Origin: Acidovorax soli
GTDB lineage: Bacteria > Pseudomonadota > Gammaproteobacteria > Burkholderiales > Burkholderiaceae_C
Assembly: GCF_014207955.1 (NCBI RefSeq)
Contig: NZ_JACHLK010000001.1
Coordinates: 124,001-188,000, forward strand
Length of the DNA: 64,000 nt
Reading direction: 5' to 3'
In this document: positions 8,214-15,993 of the stretch, piece after piece
How positions within the stretch are numbered: position 1 is the first letter of the stretch
How the letters are laid out: every line of letters starts with the position of its first letter
The notes under the pieces: generated by a model
The model's database searches: none
Told to the model about the DNA's origin: nothing
The model's input: only the letters and a program-made list of their open reading frames with translations
Position numbers and translations under genes: made by a program

Positions 8214-8267
8214 TGACCCGATTGAGGGTCAATGCGACAAGTTTGACCACGCCAAATCTGTCGCATT
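8211..8267. promoter_or_regulatory. Two interlocked inverted-repeat operators between XRE gene and 8336 gene
   Basis: CATTGACCC-gattga-GGGTCAATG (8211-8234) is a perfect 9 bp inverted repeat covering the XRE start codon. AATGCGACA (8231-8239) and TGTCGCATT (8259-8267) form a second perfect 9 bp inverted repeat with a 19 bp spacer, sharing bases with the first. Both lie in the divergent intergenic region. Confidence 0.65.
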
Positions 8268-8335
8268 CAAGCACACTGAATAATAATTCCACAAAAATAA
8301 ATTCAGAGATACATAGCGAGTGAAACATTGAAAAT

Positions 8336-8776
8336 ATGCTGCAGCCAGCGTTGAAAGCCACGGAAGAATTCAGCGGCGAAGACCTTATGAGAATCTTCGA
8401 CTCGGGCGGATGGGAGGAGATCTTGCCCAAGAGCCTGCCGGACCAACGGCTGGTTAGCTTGGCGCATCAGTTGCGCGGTTTCCTCTGGGACGAGGGGGAA
8501 CTCAAGCCCGGCGAAGACACTACTGCCGCGGTTACTCTGGCGTTGCTTCTGTTGACCAAGGTCGACCCGTCCTGCCTTCCATTCGATGAATCGCTTCCCT
8601 GGGCTGGAAAGGAAGAATTGCTGCGTGAAATCCTCATGGTGCTGCACGTAGCAACCCATCAAGAGATCGTGAACCGCCTACTCAACCGACCAAAGGATGT
8701 GGAATCTCTGGCGGTACTGACGGGAATCTGCGCCGAGATTAATGTCGACCCAACACCGGCAACCCGCACGCCGTAG
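8336..8776 (+). CDS. Unknown protein, paralogue of the 7470 gene
   Basis: This 146 aa helical soluble protein has no family I can name. It aligns end to end with the product at 7470-7892 (IFDSGGWEEILPKSLPDQRLVSL against IFKQRGWKALLPNALSDSQLL; VTLALLLLTKV against VTMAILLLISC; HQEIVNRLL against DREIVSRVL). It is divergent from the XRE gene, with two strong inverted repeats in the 122 bp gap. The C-terminal tail is Thr/Pro-rich and differs from the paralogue. Duplication on both sides of a regulator suggests a small regulated module such as a toxin, an immunity protein or a phage-response protein; there is no direct evidence for any of these. Confidence 0.6.
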   Translation: MLQPALKATEEFSGEDLMRIFDSGGWEEILPKSLPDQRLVSLAHQLRGFLWDEGELKPGEDTTAAVTLALLLLTKVDPSCLPFDESLPWAGKEELLREILMVLHVATHQEIVNRLLNRPKDVESLAVLTGICAEINVDPTPATRTP

Positions 8777-8879
8777 CAATGCAAAGATTGAAACTTGGGT
8801 TCAAAATTGAGCCGCATTGCCAAAGTGCTGCCAGCGTGTGGGCGTGCTCAATTCTGGTGCACTGCAGTGGGGAATACGT

Positions 8880-9332
8880 ATGCCTGTGCTTTTTCTTGAT
8901 TTTGACGGTGTACTGCATCGGGAGTTCTGCCACGCCTCCAAGCACTTTGAGTTTGAGCCGAGCTTTGCCTTGGCCATTCACAGGTTGGATGTGGAGATTG
9001 TGGTGAGCAGCACATGGCGTCACAACCGGGAACCGAAAGAACTCCTGGCACAGCTGTCCGATCCCGTGTCATCTCGAATTGTTGGGATGACACCTAGATA
9101 TTCACAACTGCCTGATGTTCCGAGCAAGCTCGCGTTGTACGAGCGAGAGGCAGAGTGCACTGCTTGGCTGTCTGCCAATCGGCCGGCCTATACCCGATGG
9201 ATTGCGGTCGACGACCGCCCTTGGCTATTCAGGCCGTTTTGCCCCAACCTGTTTATGGTCGACGGCAAACGGGGCCTCGACGAGCACTCGTCGCAACTGC
9301 TGCGAGCGAGGTTGAATGAACTATCCCTGTAG
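8880..9332 (+). CDS. HAD-domain protein of the Swiss-Army-Knife RNA-repair type
   Basis: This 150 aa protein starts at ATG 8880 behind a GGGGA site. HAD motifs are present: DFDGV at residues 7-11 (nucleophile and acid/base Asp), SSTWR at 43-47, and AVDDRP with Asp111/Asp112. Together with the small size and the SSTWR motif these match the 'HAD domain in Swiss Army Knife RNA repair proteins' family. Stand-alone members are common in mobile DNA; phosphatase activity on nucleic-acid ends is a family inference only. A second copy lies at 12879-13532. A perfect hairpin follows its stop. Confidence 0.75.
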   Translation: MPVLFLDFDGVLHREFCHASKHFEFEPSFALAIHRLDVEIVVSSTWRHNREPKELLAQLSDPVSSRIVGMTPRYSQLPDVPSKLALYEREAECTAWLSANRPAYTRWIAVDDRPWLFRPFCPNLFMVDGKRGLDEHSSQLLRARLNELSL

Positions 9333-9354
9333 GCGTGCCGAGTTGTGGCACGCC
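9332..9354. terminator. Bidirectional hairpin between convergent genes
   Basis: GGCGTGCC-gagttgt-GGCACGCC is a perfect 8 bp stem placed exactly between the stops of the HAD gene and the H-NS gene. It has no long T-run, so termination strength is uncertain. Confidence 0.5.
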
Positions 9355-9360
9355 GGGCTA

Positions 9361-9651
9361 TCACTTGATCTCGAATTGAGCACGGTCCTTATTGGCGATC
9401 CACAGCGGTGCCTTACCGCGGCCAGTCCAGGTGGCACCAGTGCTTGGATCTCGGTACTTCGGAGCAACTGTCGAGCCCTTCGACGCGCTTTTGGCGCGGC
9501 CTGCAGGGAATACATCGGAGGCAGTCAGACCGAATTCCTTGACCAGACCCTGAATCGCAGACAGAGCCTCGCTGATCTCGGATTTGCGAGCGGCTTCGAT
9601 CTGGGCTTCGAGGTTTTGTTTTTGAGCGAGAAGTTCTTTGTAGCTGGGCAT
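9361..9651 (-). CDS. H-NS-family nucleoid-associated protein
   Basis: This 96 aa protein has the common short length of Burkholderiales H-NS homologues. I start it at ATG 9651 (MPSYKELLAQ) because the upstream extension to 9972 overlaps the divergent phosphoesterase gene and lacks homology. Residues ~4-45 form a coiled-coil oligomerisation region. The C-terminal DNA-binding domain runs YRDPSTGATWTGRGKAPLWI, containing the TWTGRGKAP core that reads the minor groove of AT-rich DNA. It probably silences foreign genes in this island, such as the AT-rich 16.5-19.1 kb pair. A linker rich in Ala/Lys/Ser joins the two domains. Confidence 0.9.
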   Translation of the reverse strand: MPSYKELLAQKQNLEAQIEAARKSEISEALSAIQGLVKEFGLTASDVFPAGRAKSASKGSTVAPKYRDPSTGATWTGRGKAPLWIANKDRAQFEIK

Positions 9652-9827
9652 ATTGGTTTTCAAAGAGAAATAGCGAAGTTGATCCGTCGCAGATTGTGGC
9701 GGCAGGTCACGAATAGTTCTGTAGGCAAAATTCGCATCCACTGCGAAAAGCTGTTCCCTCAACTCTTGATTATGCAGCTTTGCCGCTGACCGCTTGAGCA
9801 CTCGAGAAATTTCCAGCTGCACTCTCA

Positions 9828-10751
9828 ATGAAAATCCTCGTTCTCTCAGACCTTCACGTAGAGTTCGCGCCTTTCCGTCCAATGCTTCGATCGGCGGCAT
9901 CTGCCAACGTGGTGGTGCTCGCCGACGATATTCAGCAGGGAAACCTGGCTCCATCCTGGGCTCGCCGGACATTCCCCGACAAACTCCTCGTGCTGGTGGC
10001 CGGCAACCATGAGTTCTACCACGGCCACTGGGAGAGGACGCTTGACTCCATTCGCAATGCCGCGCGCTTGCATGAGGTGCACTTCCTAGAGGACACCGCA
10101 GTCACTATCGGCGAGGCGCGCTTCCTGGGCACCACCCTTTGGACAGACTTCGAATACTTTGGCGCAGAGCTTCGCCATGCTGCCACGCTGGCTGCGCAGC
10201 GCTACATGGCCGACTACCGGCTGATCGAGGGTTGCACGCCGCACGCTACCGTCGAACGCCACAACGTCAGCCGTGCCTGGTTGGAGCGCGAACTTTCGAC
10301 ACCAGTTGCTAGGGTACGGCACGTGGTGGTGACCCACCGCTATCCGCGCAAGGATTCCACCCCTGAGCAGTATCAGGATGAGCTGAGCACTGCGGCGTTT
10401 GGCTCCGAGTTTCCCGAGCATATGTTTGGCGGTGTCGACCTGTGGGCCCACAGACACACCCACAGCTCGTTCGACTACCGGGTTTCCGGCTGCCGCGTGG
10501 TCTGCACCCCCCGCGTCTATCCGATCAACAAGGAGAAGACCGTGTATGAGAACCCGGACTTCAACCCTGGCCTAGTCATCAATCTCGGAATGAGCACCAT
10601 GAAAGGACACTCAGAGTGCAGGCTTCCTTGTCCGTGCCAGGGGCATTGGCATGAGCGGCAAACCCACCAGCACGTTGGACGGATTAGGCACTGCCGGAGC
10701 GCATTCTCCACGCTCGCTCAATATGCATGCCGACGTGTCGCAGAAGACTGA
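9828..10751 (+). CDS. Calcineurin-like metallophosphoesterase with altered motifs
   Basis: This 307 aa protein has the metallophosphoesterase layout: DLHVE (residues 8-12), a second block LADDIQQG where the family has a GD motif, GNHEFYHGHWERTLD, VVVTHRYP where a second His is usual, and HRHTHSSFDYR where GHTH is usual. So the GD, THH and GHTH motifs each carry a substitution next to or at metal ligands, while the first Asp/His pair and GNHE are intact. After the normal end (GLVINL) there is a further ~45 residue tail of unrelated composition, suggesting a frameshift at the 3' end. The enzyme may be weakened or dead. It is divergent from the H-NS gene (177 bp). Confidence 0.75.
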   Translation: MKILVLSDLHVEFAPFRPMLRSAASANVVVLADDIQQGNLAPSWARRTFPDKLLVLVAGNHEFYHGHWERTLDSIRNAARLHEVHFLEDTAVTIGEARFLGTTLWTDFEYFGAELRHAATLAAQRYMADYRLIEGCTPHATVERHNVSRAWLERELSTPVARVRHVVVTHRYPRKDSTPEQYQDELSTAAFGSEFPEHMFGGVDLWAHRHTHSSFDYRVSGCRVVCTPRVYPINKEKTVYENPDFNPGLVINLGMSTMKGHSECRLPCPCQGHWHERQTHQHVGRIRHCRSAFSTLAQYACRRVAED

Positions 10752-10760
10752 AGGATCGCC

Positions 10761-11141
10761 ATGCTCCGCCCCATTTTTGGCAATGACCGCCCTGCGCCTG
10801 ATGTGCAGTTGCAACCTCATGTCGAGCTGCATCACTGGCGTATCGTGCAGCGCGGCAACGGAACACTGCACATCGCAGCGCAGCTCGCTTCCGGATCCTT
10901 CAGGGTGACCACCATGTTGATCGCCATCGATCTTCAACGTGCCCTGATCAGGACGGAATCTGGCCGCTGCTATCACCTCTGCGCGCCTCCTGAAGAAGAT
11001 GAGTTTCTGCGCGGCGTGATGGGCGCCTGTGCTGCGCGGGAACTGTTCTTCGTGGACAGCGACTTCAGTGACCTTATCTGGAAGGCGATCCTGACCGGAA
11101 ATTGGTCTCAGAACAGCGTGCTGTTGCCGCCGTTTCAGTAG
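10761..11141 (+). CDS. Unknown small protein
   Basis: This 126 aa protein starts 9 bp after the phosphoesterase frame with a GAAGGATCG ribosome site. I do not recognise a family. The pattern of alternating beta-like stretches (LHHWRIVQRGNGTLHIAAQL, RVTTMLIAIDL, ALIRTESGRCYHLC) and a final short helix suggests a compact alpha/beta domain. It contains a Cys-His-Cys patch (CYHLC) but not enough ligands for a clear zinc site. It is probably cotranscribed with the upstream gene. No membrane segment or signal peptide. Confidence 0.55.
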   Translation: MLRPIFGNDRPAPDVQLQPHVELHHWRIVQRGNGTLHIAAQLASGSFRVTTMLIAIDLQRALIRTESGRCYHLCAPPEEDEFLRGVMGACAARELFFVDSDFSDLIWKAILTGNWSQNSVLLPPFQ

Positions 11142-11184
11142 ACGTTCGGAGGAGGCCTCCTTCACCGGTTGTGCGAGGTGTGCC

Positions 11185-11730
11185 GTGGCGCAAGTTCAAA
11201 ACGAAGGTGGTCTTCAACGCGGGGGATACAGGGATGAGTGGAAACCCATCATCGCGCTGGACGGGGCCGGTGTACTGCTCGATTACAGCGTGGCCTATGT
11301 GCCGCTGTGGGAGCGCGCGCTTGGACACTGCCCTGCGGAGTGTGACGCGGATGCCCACTTGCCTTTCGACCTCTGGCCCGTTGGGAGGCTGGAGGGCCAG
11401 CGCTTGGCGGTTCTGCAGGCCTGCATGGATGAGCACTTTTGGTCCTCTATACCACCGGTCGCTCTCGCGTTGAAGGCCTGCCGTCGGCTCTGAGATGCCG
11501 GGTTCGAGTTTGCGTGCGTCTCTGCACTGCCCTCGCAGTTCGAAACAGCGCCGCCACAGAATCTTGCACCGGTAGCCATCGTGGATGATCAACTGCAGTA
11601 CTTCCGCGGAGTTGTGCCTGCCATTCATCGCGCTGATCTGCCGCGGTCCGAATGGGATGCCCACTGCAGGGCCGGAGTTGGATGCTGTGCGCTCGTTTAA
11701 CGACGACTTTGGGAGTGCGGCAACTGGGTG
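11185..11730 (+). pseudogene. HAD-family hydrolase, broken by a stop and a frameshift
   Basis: The first frame (11185-11493) gives IALDGAGVLLDYSVAYVPLWERAL and a LEGQRLAVLQACMDEHFWSSIP segment typical of a HAD hydrolase. An in-frame TGA then interrupts ACRRL*DAGFEFACVSALPSQFE. Past the TGA the same frame continues with PVAIVDDQLQYFRGVVPAIH. A frameshift moves the end (RGPNGMPTAGPELDAV, then SFNDDF) into the +2 neighbour frame. About 30 residues also appear missing in the middle. The usual DxDGV motif reads DGAGV, losing the second catalytic Asp. It is decayed cargo, inactive on three counts. Confidence 0.75.
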
Positions 11731-11959
11731 CTCTCAGCTCGCCGTGCATTCGATACAGGACGCCATTGACAGGCGCCACGTCAAAACTCCTTGAATGCCC
11801 AGCAGAGTTCGCTTCGATACTGAGTGCCGGGGTACTTTCGCGATCAGCTCATTTGCGACGAAAGCCCGTGTTCACCTGTAAATTGCGGCTGCAGCATGCG
11901 GTTCTCCATAGGCGGTCTTCCATACCAGTATCGATCTCGACCTTCGCAGGAGCAAAGAA

Positions 11960-12748
11960 ATGCCGATCCTTGTCAATACGTACGGTCCAAAAATCGGGGC
12001 ATGCAACATCTGCGGGGTTCACGGTCCGCTGACTGACGATCACACGCCCCCAAAAGGCTGCTACCGTCCGACGCAGGTCGAGATTCGGCACTTAACTTTT
12101 CTCCTATCCGGAGTTGAGAATCCTCCGAGGGGACGACGCTCTCAAAATGGCGTCAAGTACCGAACCCTTTGCGCCCAATGTAATACCGATTTTCTTGGAC
12201 TCCGGTACGATCCTTCGTTCATCGAATTCGTGAACGAAGCCGCTCGACATCTGCGCAGCCCGCTGAGCCTTCCAGAAACCATTGTCATTCGAGGAAGGCC
12301 CCAGGCCATTGTTCGATCCCTCCTCGGCCACATGTCGGCCCAGGGGGTCGATCGGTATTTGAAGGGTCCGCTCACAGAGCCGTTGCGCGACTACTTCCTC
12401 GACGAGACCAAACCATTGCCCGCGGACATCAAGGTCTTCTATTGGGCATACCCGCATCGCGTACATGTGATGTTCCGGGACGCAGCTTATGCCCACCTAC
12501 CGAGCGGCAAGAATTGCATGATCTGGCTGTTGAAGTTCTTTCCTCTCGCCTTTCTTCTTGCGTGGGATGAGCCGGTCGGCCTGAACCACACCATTCATAG
12601 TTTTGAGCCCTGGCGAGATGTAGCCATCGATCACGTGGCCGATCTGCCACTTAACCTTTACGGGGTGCCGCCGTTGTTCTGGCCCGAGGCTCCTACACGC
12701 GAGTCGATCCTGATGTACGGGCAGGAGGCGATTCACGTGGCAGGTTGA
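11960..12748 (+). CDS. HNH-like zinc-binding protein, possible nuclease
   Basis: This 262 aa protein has an AGGAG site 5-9 bp before ATG 11960. The N terminus has an HNH-endonuclease-like arrangement: Cys15-x2-Cys18, then Asp26-Asp27-His28-Thr-Pro-Pro, then Cys71-x2-Cys74-Asn75. The two CxxC pairs would bind a structural zinc and DDH would form the active centre. The rest (residues 90-262) is alpha/beta with several aromatic clusters and no named domain. Genes of this type occur singly in islands, and a DNA-degrading or restriction role is inferred from the motif only. A hairpin follows the stop. Confidence 0.6.
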   Translation: MPILVNTYGPKIGACNICGVHGPLTDDHTPPKGCYRPTQVEIRHLTFLLSGVENPPRGRRSQNGVKYRTLCAQCNTDFLGLRYDPSFIEFVNEAARHLRSPLSLPETIVIRGRPQAIVRSLLGHMSAQGVDRYLKGPLTEPLRDYFLDETKPLPADIKVFYWAYPHRVHVMFRDAAYAHLPSGKNCMIWLLKFFPLAFLLAWDEPVGLNHTIHSFEPWRDVAIDHVADLPLNLYGVPPLFWPEAPTRESILMYGQEAIHVAG

Positions 12749-12776
12749 GAGTTGTCTGTGATCTTCTGGCTATCAT

Positions 12777-12798
12777 GGCCATGGTCGATAACATGGCC
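12777..12798 (+). terminator. Possible terminator after the HNH-like gene
   Basis: GGCCATG-gtcgataa-CATGGCC is a perfect 7 bp stem followed by a moderately T-rich run (TGTTACTTGTTTT). It lies between convergent genes. Confidence 0.4.
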
Positions 12799-12878
12799 CT
12801 GTTACTTGTTTTCCGGTACGAGTGTTCTGCCGTTACGGAGAGTACTTGTATCCTGCCAGTCATGCCTTTGGAAGCGTG

Positions 12879-13532
12879 TCACCTCGCGGCCTGCCTTACA
12901 TCGAGGGGCAGTGGGGTTGGTGGTGCTGACAGCGCTTCCTGGCAACGCTGAAGCTTGACCCTCAGGTCACATTGGACTTTCTGGCTGGAAAGGCCCGTGG
13001 ACCCCTCACATGCGACCAGGTTGTCGCGAGCGGAATCAGGCCAATCCTCGATGTCGTCATCCAATGCAATCCACCGGCGGGGCTTTCTGCGCAGGGCATC
13101 GTCCAGAACCTGCACGCCCCTGGGCATGGCCCGAAACATGGACAGATTCCAAGAATCCACGCCATGAACACGCTTGTGGTACGTCCCACCAATGAACCTG
13201 GAACGCAAGGAGGCAGGCAACCGCTTGAGAGTGGCGTTGTAGCCGGGGCGGATGCACCAGGTGCTACTCAACACCAGCGCTACCCCTGGGTGCGGCCAGA
13301 GGGCCTCTTCCAGGATGTGAATCCATTCGAACAAGGCATGCCCTGCGGCTTGGTATGGGCTCATGTAGATACCCTGGCGGGGATGCCAGAGCACGGCCTC
13401 ATGGTGAACTACACCATCGAGATCCAGATAGAGAACCACGTCCGCACTGCGCGGGGAGGATGCTGGAAGATAGGGCGCAGCCTGGTTAAAGGACACGGTG
13501 GTCATGCCGATATTTTGCGTCTGTTTGACCAC
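12879..13532 (-). CDS. HAD-domain protein of the Swiss-Army-Knife type, second copy
   Basis: This protein is 217 aa from the first start at 13532, or 208 aa from the ATG at 13505. HAD motifs: LDLDGVVHHE with the Asp pair near residues 37-39, LVLSSTW at 87-92, and IALDDDIEDW near 156-164. It is the same family as the 8880 gene but longer, with an added helical insert (residues ~50-80) and a different C-terminal tail, so the two are distant paralogues rather than a recent duplication. It is transcribed on the opposite strand and convergent with the HNH-like gene. Phosphatase activity on nucleic-acid ends is a family-level guess. Confidence 0.75.
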   Translation of the reverse strand: MVKQTQNIGMTTVSFNQAAPYLPASSPRSADVVLYLDLDGVVHHEAVLWHPRQGIYMSPYQAAGHALFEWIHILEEALWPHPGVALVLSSTWCIRPGYNATLKRLPASLRSRFIGGTYHKRVHGVDSWNLSMFRAMPRGVQVLDDALRRKPRRWIALDDDIEDWPDSARDNLVACEGSTGLSSQKVQCDLRVKLQRCQEALSAPPTPLPLDVRQAAR

Positions 13533-13694
13533 GTCGGTACGGTACGCAATTTGGCGGATCAGTCTGCCAACAATCGGCTGTCAACAGCCCAGTCTGGCCT
13601 GCTGCAGCTTCGGTCGAGTTGTGGGCTGAGGTGCCCGTGCAGCCGGGCTGGCCAGTCCGTCAGCTTGACCCCGGAACGCATCGGTCGTAGCCTG

Positions 13695-13913
13695 ATGAAC
13701 ATGTCCCAAACAGAGCCCACAATCCTCGGTTTGACCGCTGCTCAATTTACGAGCCTCGCCAAACGCGCCGTGACCGAAGCCGTGCAGTCCGATGTCCGAG
13801 CGGGAATTGCCGTGACAGGCTTCGTGGATGGCGAGGTGCAAACCCTGGAGCCTTCAGACCTGCGTTTGTCCAAGTTTCTCCAGGACGAACAAAGGTTGAT
13901 ACGCTATCCGTGA
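13695..13913 (+). CDS. Unknown 72 aa protein
   Basis: This short frame begins MNMSQTEPTILGLTAAQF at ATG 13695 and ends at 13913. The long open frame upstream of it is antisense to the HAD gene and is rejected. The product looks like a helix (AQFTSLAKRAVTEAVQSDVRAG) followed by a short beta hairpin and a final helix. No family is recognised and the ribosome site is weak. Codon use is ordinary for the genome, which supports it being real. Confidence 0.45.
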   Translation: MNMSQTEPTILGLTAAQFTSLAKRAVTEAVQSDVRAGIAVTGFVDGEVQTLEPSDLRLSKFLQDEQRLIRYP

Positions 13914-14053
13914 GCCATGGCGCGGTGCAAAGCGACGGCGAGACCATCTTCATCCCCAAGAAGCCCTCCTAGTGTTGACGCAGCCAGACAGAGCTGCGGT
14001 CAATTTCCGATTCGAGTTGAACGTGGTGGACGACAGGCGGTGACACTAAAGGC

Positions 14054-14260
14054 ATGGATTCGGTTTCCCCCTCACCCAGAAACTTCTGCGGCATCTGCGG
14101 CGCAACCAGCTACCGCAAGGTGATCGCGCGCGACGCCAGCGGCGCCATGCGCCCCACGAGTCGCCTCCGCTGCGTTGGCTGCGAGCGCGAATTCGTGGAC
14201 GTGCAGGCTTGGCGCCAGGGTGTTTCAAGGGTTCCCGCGTCCCCCGAGGCCGGCTCATGA
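14054..14260 (+). CDS. Small zinc-ribbon protein, coupled to exonuclease VII-like gene
   Basis: This 68 aa protein has two CxxC knuckles, CGICG at residues 12-16 and CVGCE at 40-44, separated by basic sequence (KVIARDASGAMRPTSRLR). This is a zinc-ribbon layout. Its TGA overlaps the next gene's ATG (ATGA at 14257-14260), so translation is coupled and the product probably works with the exonuclease VII-like enzyme, perhaps in nucleic-acid binding. The longer start at 14209 for the next gene is unnecessary. It is too short for functional assignment beyond zinc binding. Confidence 0.6.
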   Translation: MDSVSPSPRNFCGICGATSYRKVIARDASGAMRPTSRLRCVGCEREFVDVQAWRQGVSRVPASPEAGS

Positions 14261-15993
14261 ACGGCACCTACCTCACCTCATCGTTTCGCGACAAAGACCG
14301 GGTCAAGGCGCTCGGCGCGCGCTGGGACCCAGCGAAGCGGCAGTGGTATGTCCCAGATGGCCTGGCACTCTCACCCTTCTCCGAGTGGCTGCCCGCTGGC
14401 GGAGTGGAGCCGCCTTCACCGTCCACCGCGCTGATCAGCCCGGAGCTGGAGCCAGGAGGCTCCAGGAGCCTGTCCGCTGCCCCGCGGGGCATTCCCCTGT
14501 CCCAGCTGCTGGTCGGCGTCGCTGCGGCCGTTTCCCAGGCCTTCCGCTCCGGAGTTTGGACCCTGGTCGAGGTGGTGGACACCCGCGTGCGCAATGGCCA
14601 CGTCTACCTGGAGATTTCGGAGCGGGATGCCAAAGGTGTTGTGGTGGCCAAGGCCAGCGCAGCCATCTGGGCCAGCACGGCCAGTCGGATCCTTCCAGAG
14701 TTCGAGCGCGCCACCGGCGCCCAGATCGGTCCCGGCATCAAGTTGCTGGTGCGGGCCAAGCCGGTATTCAAACCCCAATTCGGTTTTTCCATCGAACTCG
14801 ACGCCATCGACCCTGACTACACGCTCGGTGACCTGGAAGCCCGCAAGCGGGAGATCCGTGAGCGCTTGCAGCGGGAGAGCCTGTTCGAGCTCAATCGCCA
14901 ACTGCCCAGTCCCTGGGACTATTACCGGGTGCTGGTGGTGGCTCCCGAGGGCGGCGCCGGCCTGGGTGACTTCCAGGCCGAGGCCCGTAGGCTGGAGAAC
15001 CTGGGCATCTGCCAGTTCCTCTATGTGCACAGCCGGTTTCAGGGTGACGGCGCCGCCGGCGAGATCCGCATGGAGCTGCTCGGTGCGGTGGAGCGCCTGG
15101 GCCATGAAGGTGTGGAGCTGGACGCCGTAGCCATTATCCGCGGTGGCGGTGCCATCAACGACATGGCCTGGCTCAACGACTATGCCCTGGTGCGTGCCGT
15201 GTGCGAGCTGGAGGTGCCCGTGCTGACTGGCATTGGCCATGAGCGAGACAACACCCTTCTCGACGAGGTCGCGAACGTCCGGTTCGACACTCCATCCAAG
15301 GTCATCGCCGGCATCGAGCGGGTGATCCTGCAACGCGCCCAAGAAGCCAAGGGTCTGTATGCCGACGTGATCCGTGATACCACCCGGGCGATGGATACCG
15401 CTAGACGCACTGTGGTCCAGAGCTTCACGGCCATCGAGTCGGGAGCACGGCAGGAATTGGCCCGCAGCCGGACCGAGGCGAGCGAACTGCTGAGCGGCGT
15501 GAATCTGCAGGCGGCGCAGACCATCCGCGTTGCTTCGGAGAACACCGAGCGCCAGATGAACGACGTGCGCCGCCTGGCCGCCGGCCAGGTCGCCCAGGCC
15601 AAGCGCGAGGTACCGGCCAGGCTGGCTGAGATCCGGGCTGATGCACGGCAGACCCTGCAGATGGCGCGAGCGGGCATCGAGGCCGAGCGCAGCTTCATTT
15701 TCGACCGCGCTGTGGCCGATGTGCGATACATGGCGGATGCTGCGGCCAGAACCTTCGAAGACACCGCCACCCTTGCCCAGAAGACCTTGGCCGACGCCCG
15801 CACGAACACCCAAGCCCTGATGCGCGAGATCGCGGGCCAAGGGCCGGCCAAGACCCTGGGCCGCGGCTTCGCCCTGGTGCGCGACCAGAACGGCCATGCC
15901 GTGACCAGCGCCACCAGCACCGAGACCCAGATCACCATCCAGTTCCGAGACGGGCAGCGCAGCGCGCAGCTCAAACCGAAAGACAAGCCATGA
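14257..15993 (+). CDS. Exonuclease VII large subunit-like protein with N-terminal DUF5710
   Basis: This 578 aa protein starts at the coupled ATG 14257. Residues ~1-50 are a DUF5710 module (YLTSSFRDKDRVKALGA, RWDPAKRQWYVP), found on many mobile-DNA primases and nucleases. An OB-fold follows (~85-205). The XseA catalytic core is complete: VLVVAPEGGAG near 228, AIIRGGG at 292-298, GIGHERDNTLLDEVAN around 325-340 and FDTPSKV. A long helical C-terminal region matches the coiled stalk that carries small subunits. Exonuclease VII digests single-stranded DNA from both ends. Normal XseA is about 450 aa and lacks DUF5710, so this is an island-borne variant. The next gene is a matching small subunit. 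Confidence 0.85.
   Translation: MNGTYLTSSFRDKDRVKALGARWDPAKRQWYVPDGLALSPFSEWLPAGGVEPPSPSTALISPELEPGGSRSLSAAPRGIPLSQLLVGVAAAVSQAFRSGVWTLVEVVDTRVRNGHVYLEISERDAKGVVVAKASAAIWASTASRILPEFERATGAQIGPGIKLLVRAKPVFKPQFGFSIELDAIDPDYTLGDLEARKREIRERLQRESLFELNRQLPSPWDYYRVLVVAPEGGAGLGDFQAEARRLENLGICQFLYVHSRFQGDGAAGEIRMELLGAVERLGHEGVELDAVAIIRGGGAINDMAWLNDYALVRAVCELEVPVLTGIGHERDNTLLDEVANVRFDTPSKVIAGIERVILQRAQEAKGLYADVIRDTTRAMDTARRTVVQSFTAIESGARQELARSRTEASELLSGVNLQAAQTIRVASENTERQMNDVRRLAAGQVAQAKREVPARLAEIRADARQTLQMARAGIEAERSFIFDRAVADVRYMADAAARTFEDTATLAQKTLADARTNTQALMREIAGQGPAKTLGRGFALVRDQNGHAVTSATSTETQITIQFRDGQRSAQLKPKDKP

Noticed and set aside
9652-9972. N-terminal extension of the H-NS gene
   Set aside because: It overlaps the start of the divergent phosphoesterase gene and is not part of the H-NS family; 96 aa is the normal length.
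12972-13694. Long plus-strand frame leading into the 13695 gene
   Set aside because: The upstream part is antisense to the HAD gene; only the last 72 codons look independent.
14416-15897. 493-codon minus-strand open frame
   Set aside because: It is antisense to the exonuclease VII large subunit-like gene and has shadow composition.
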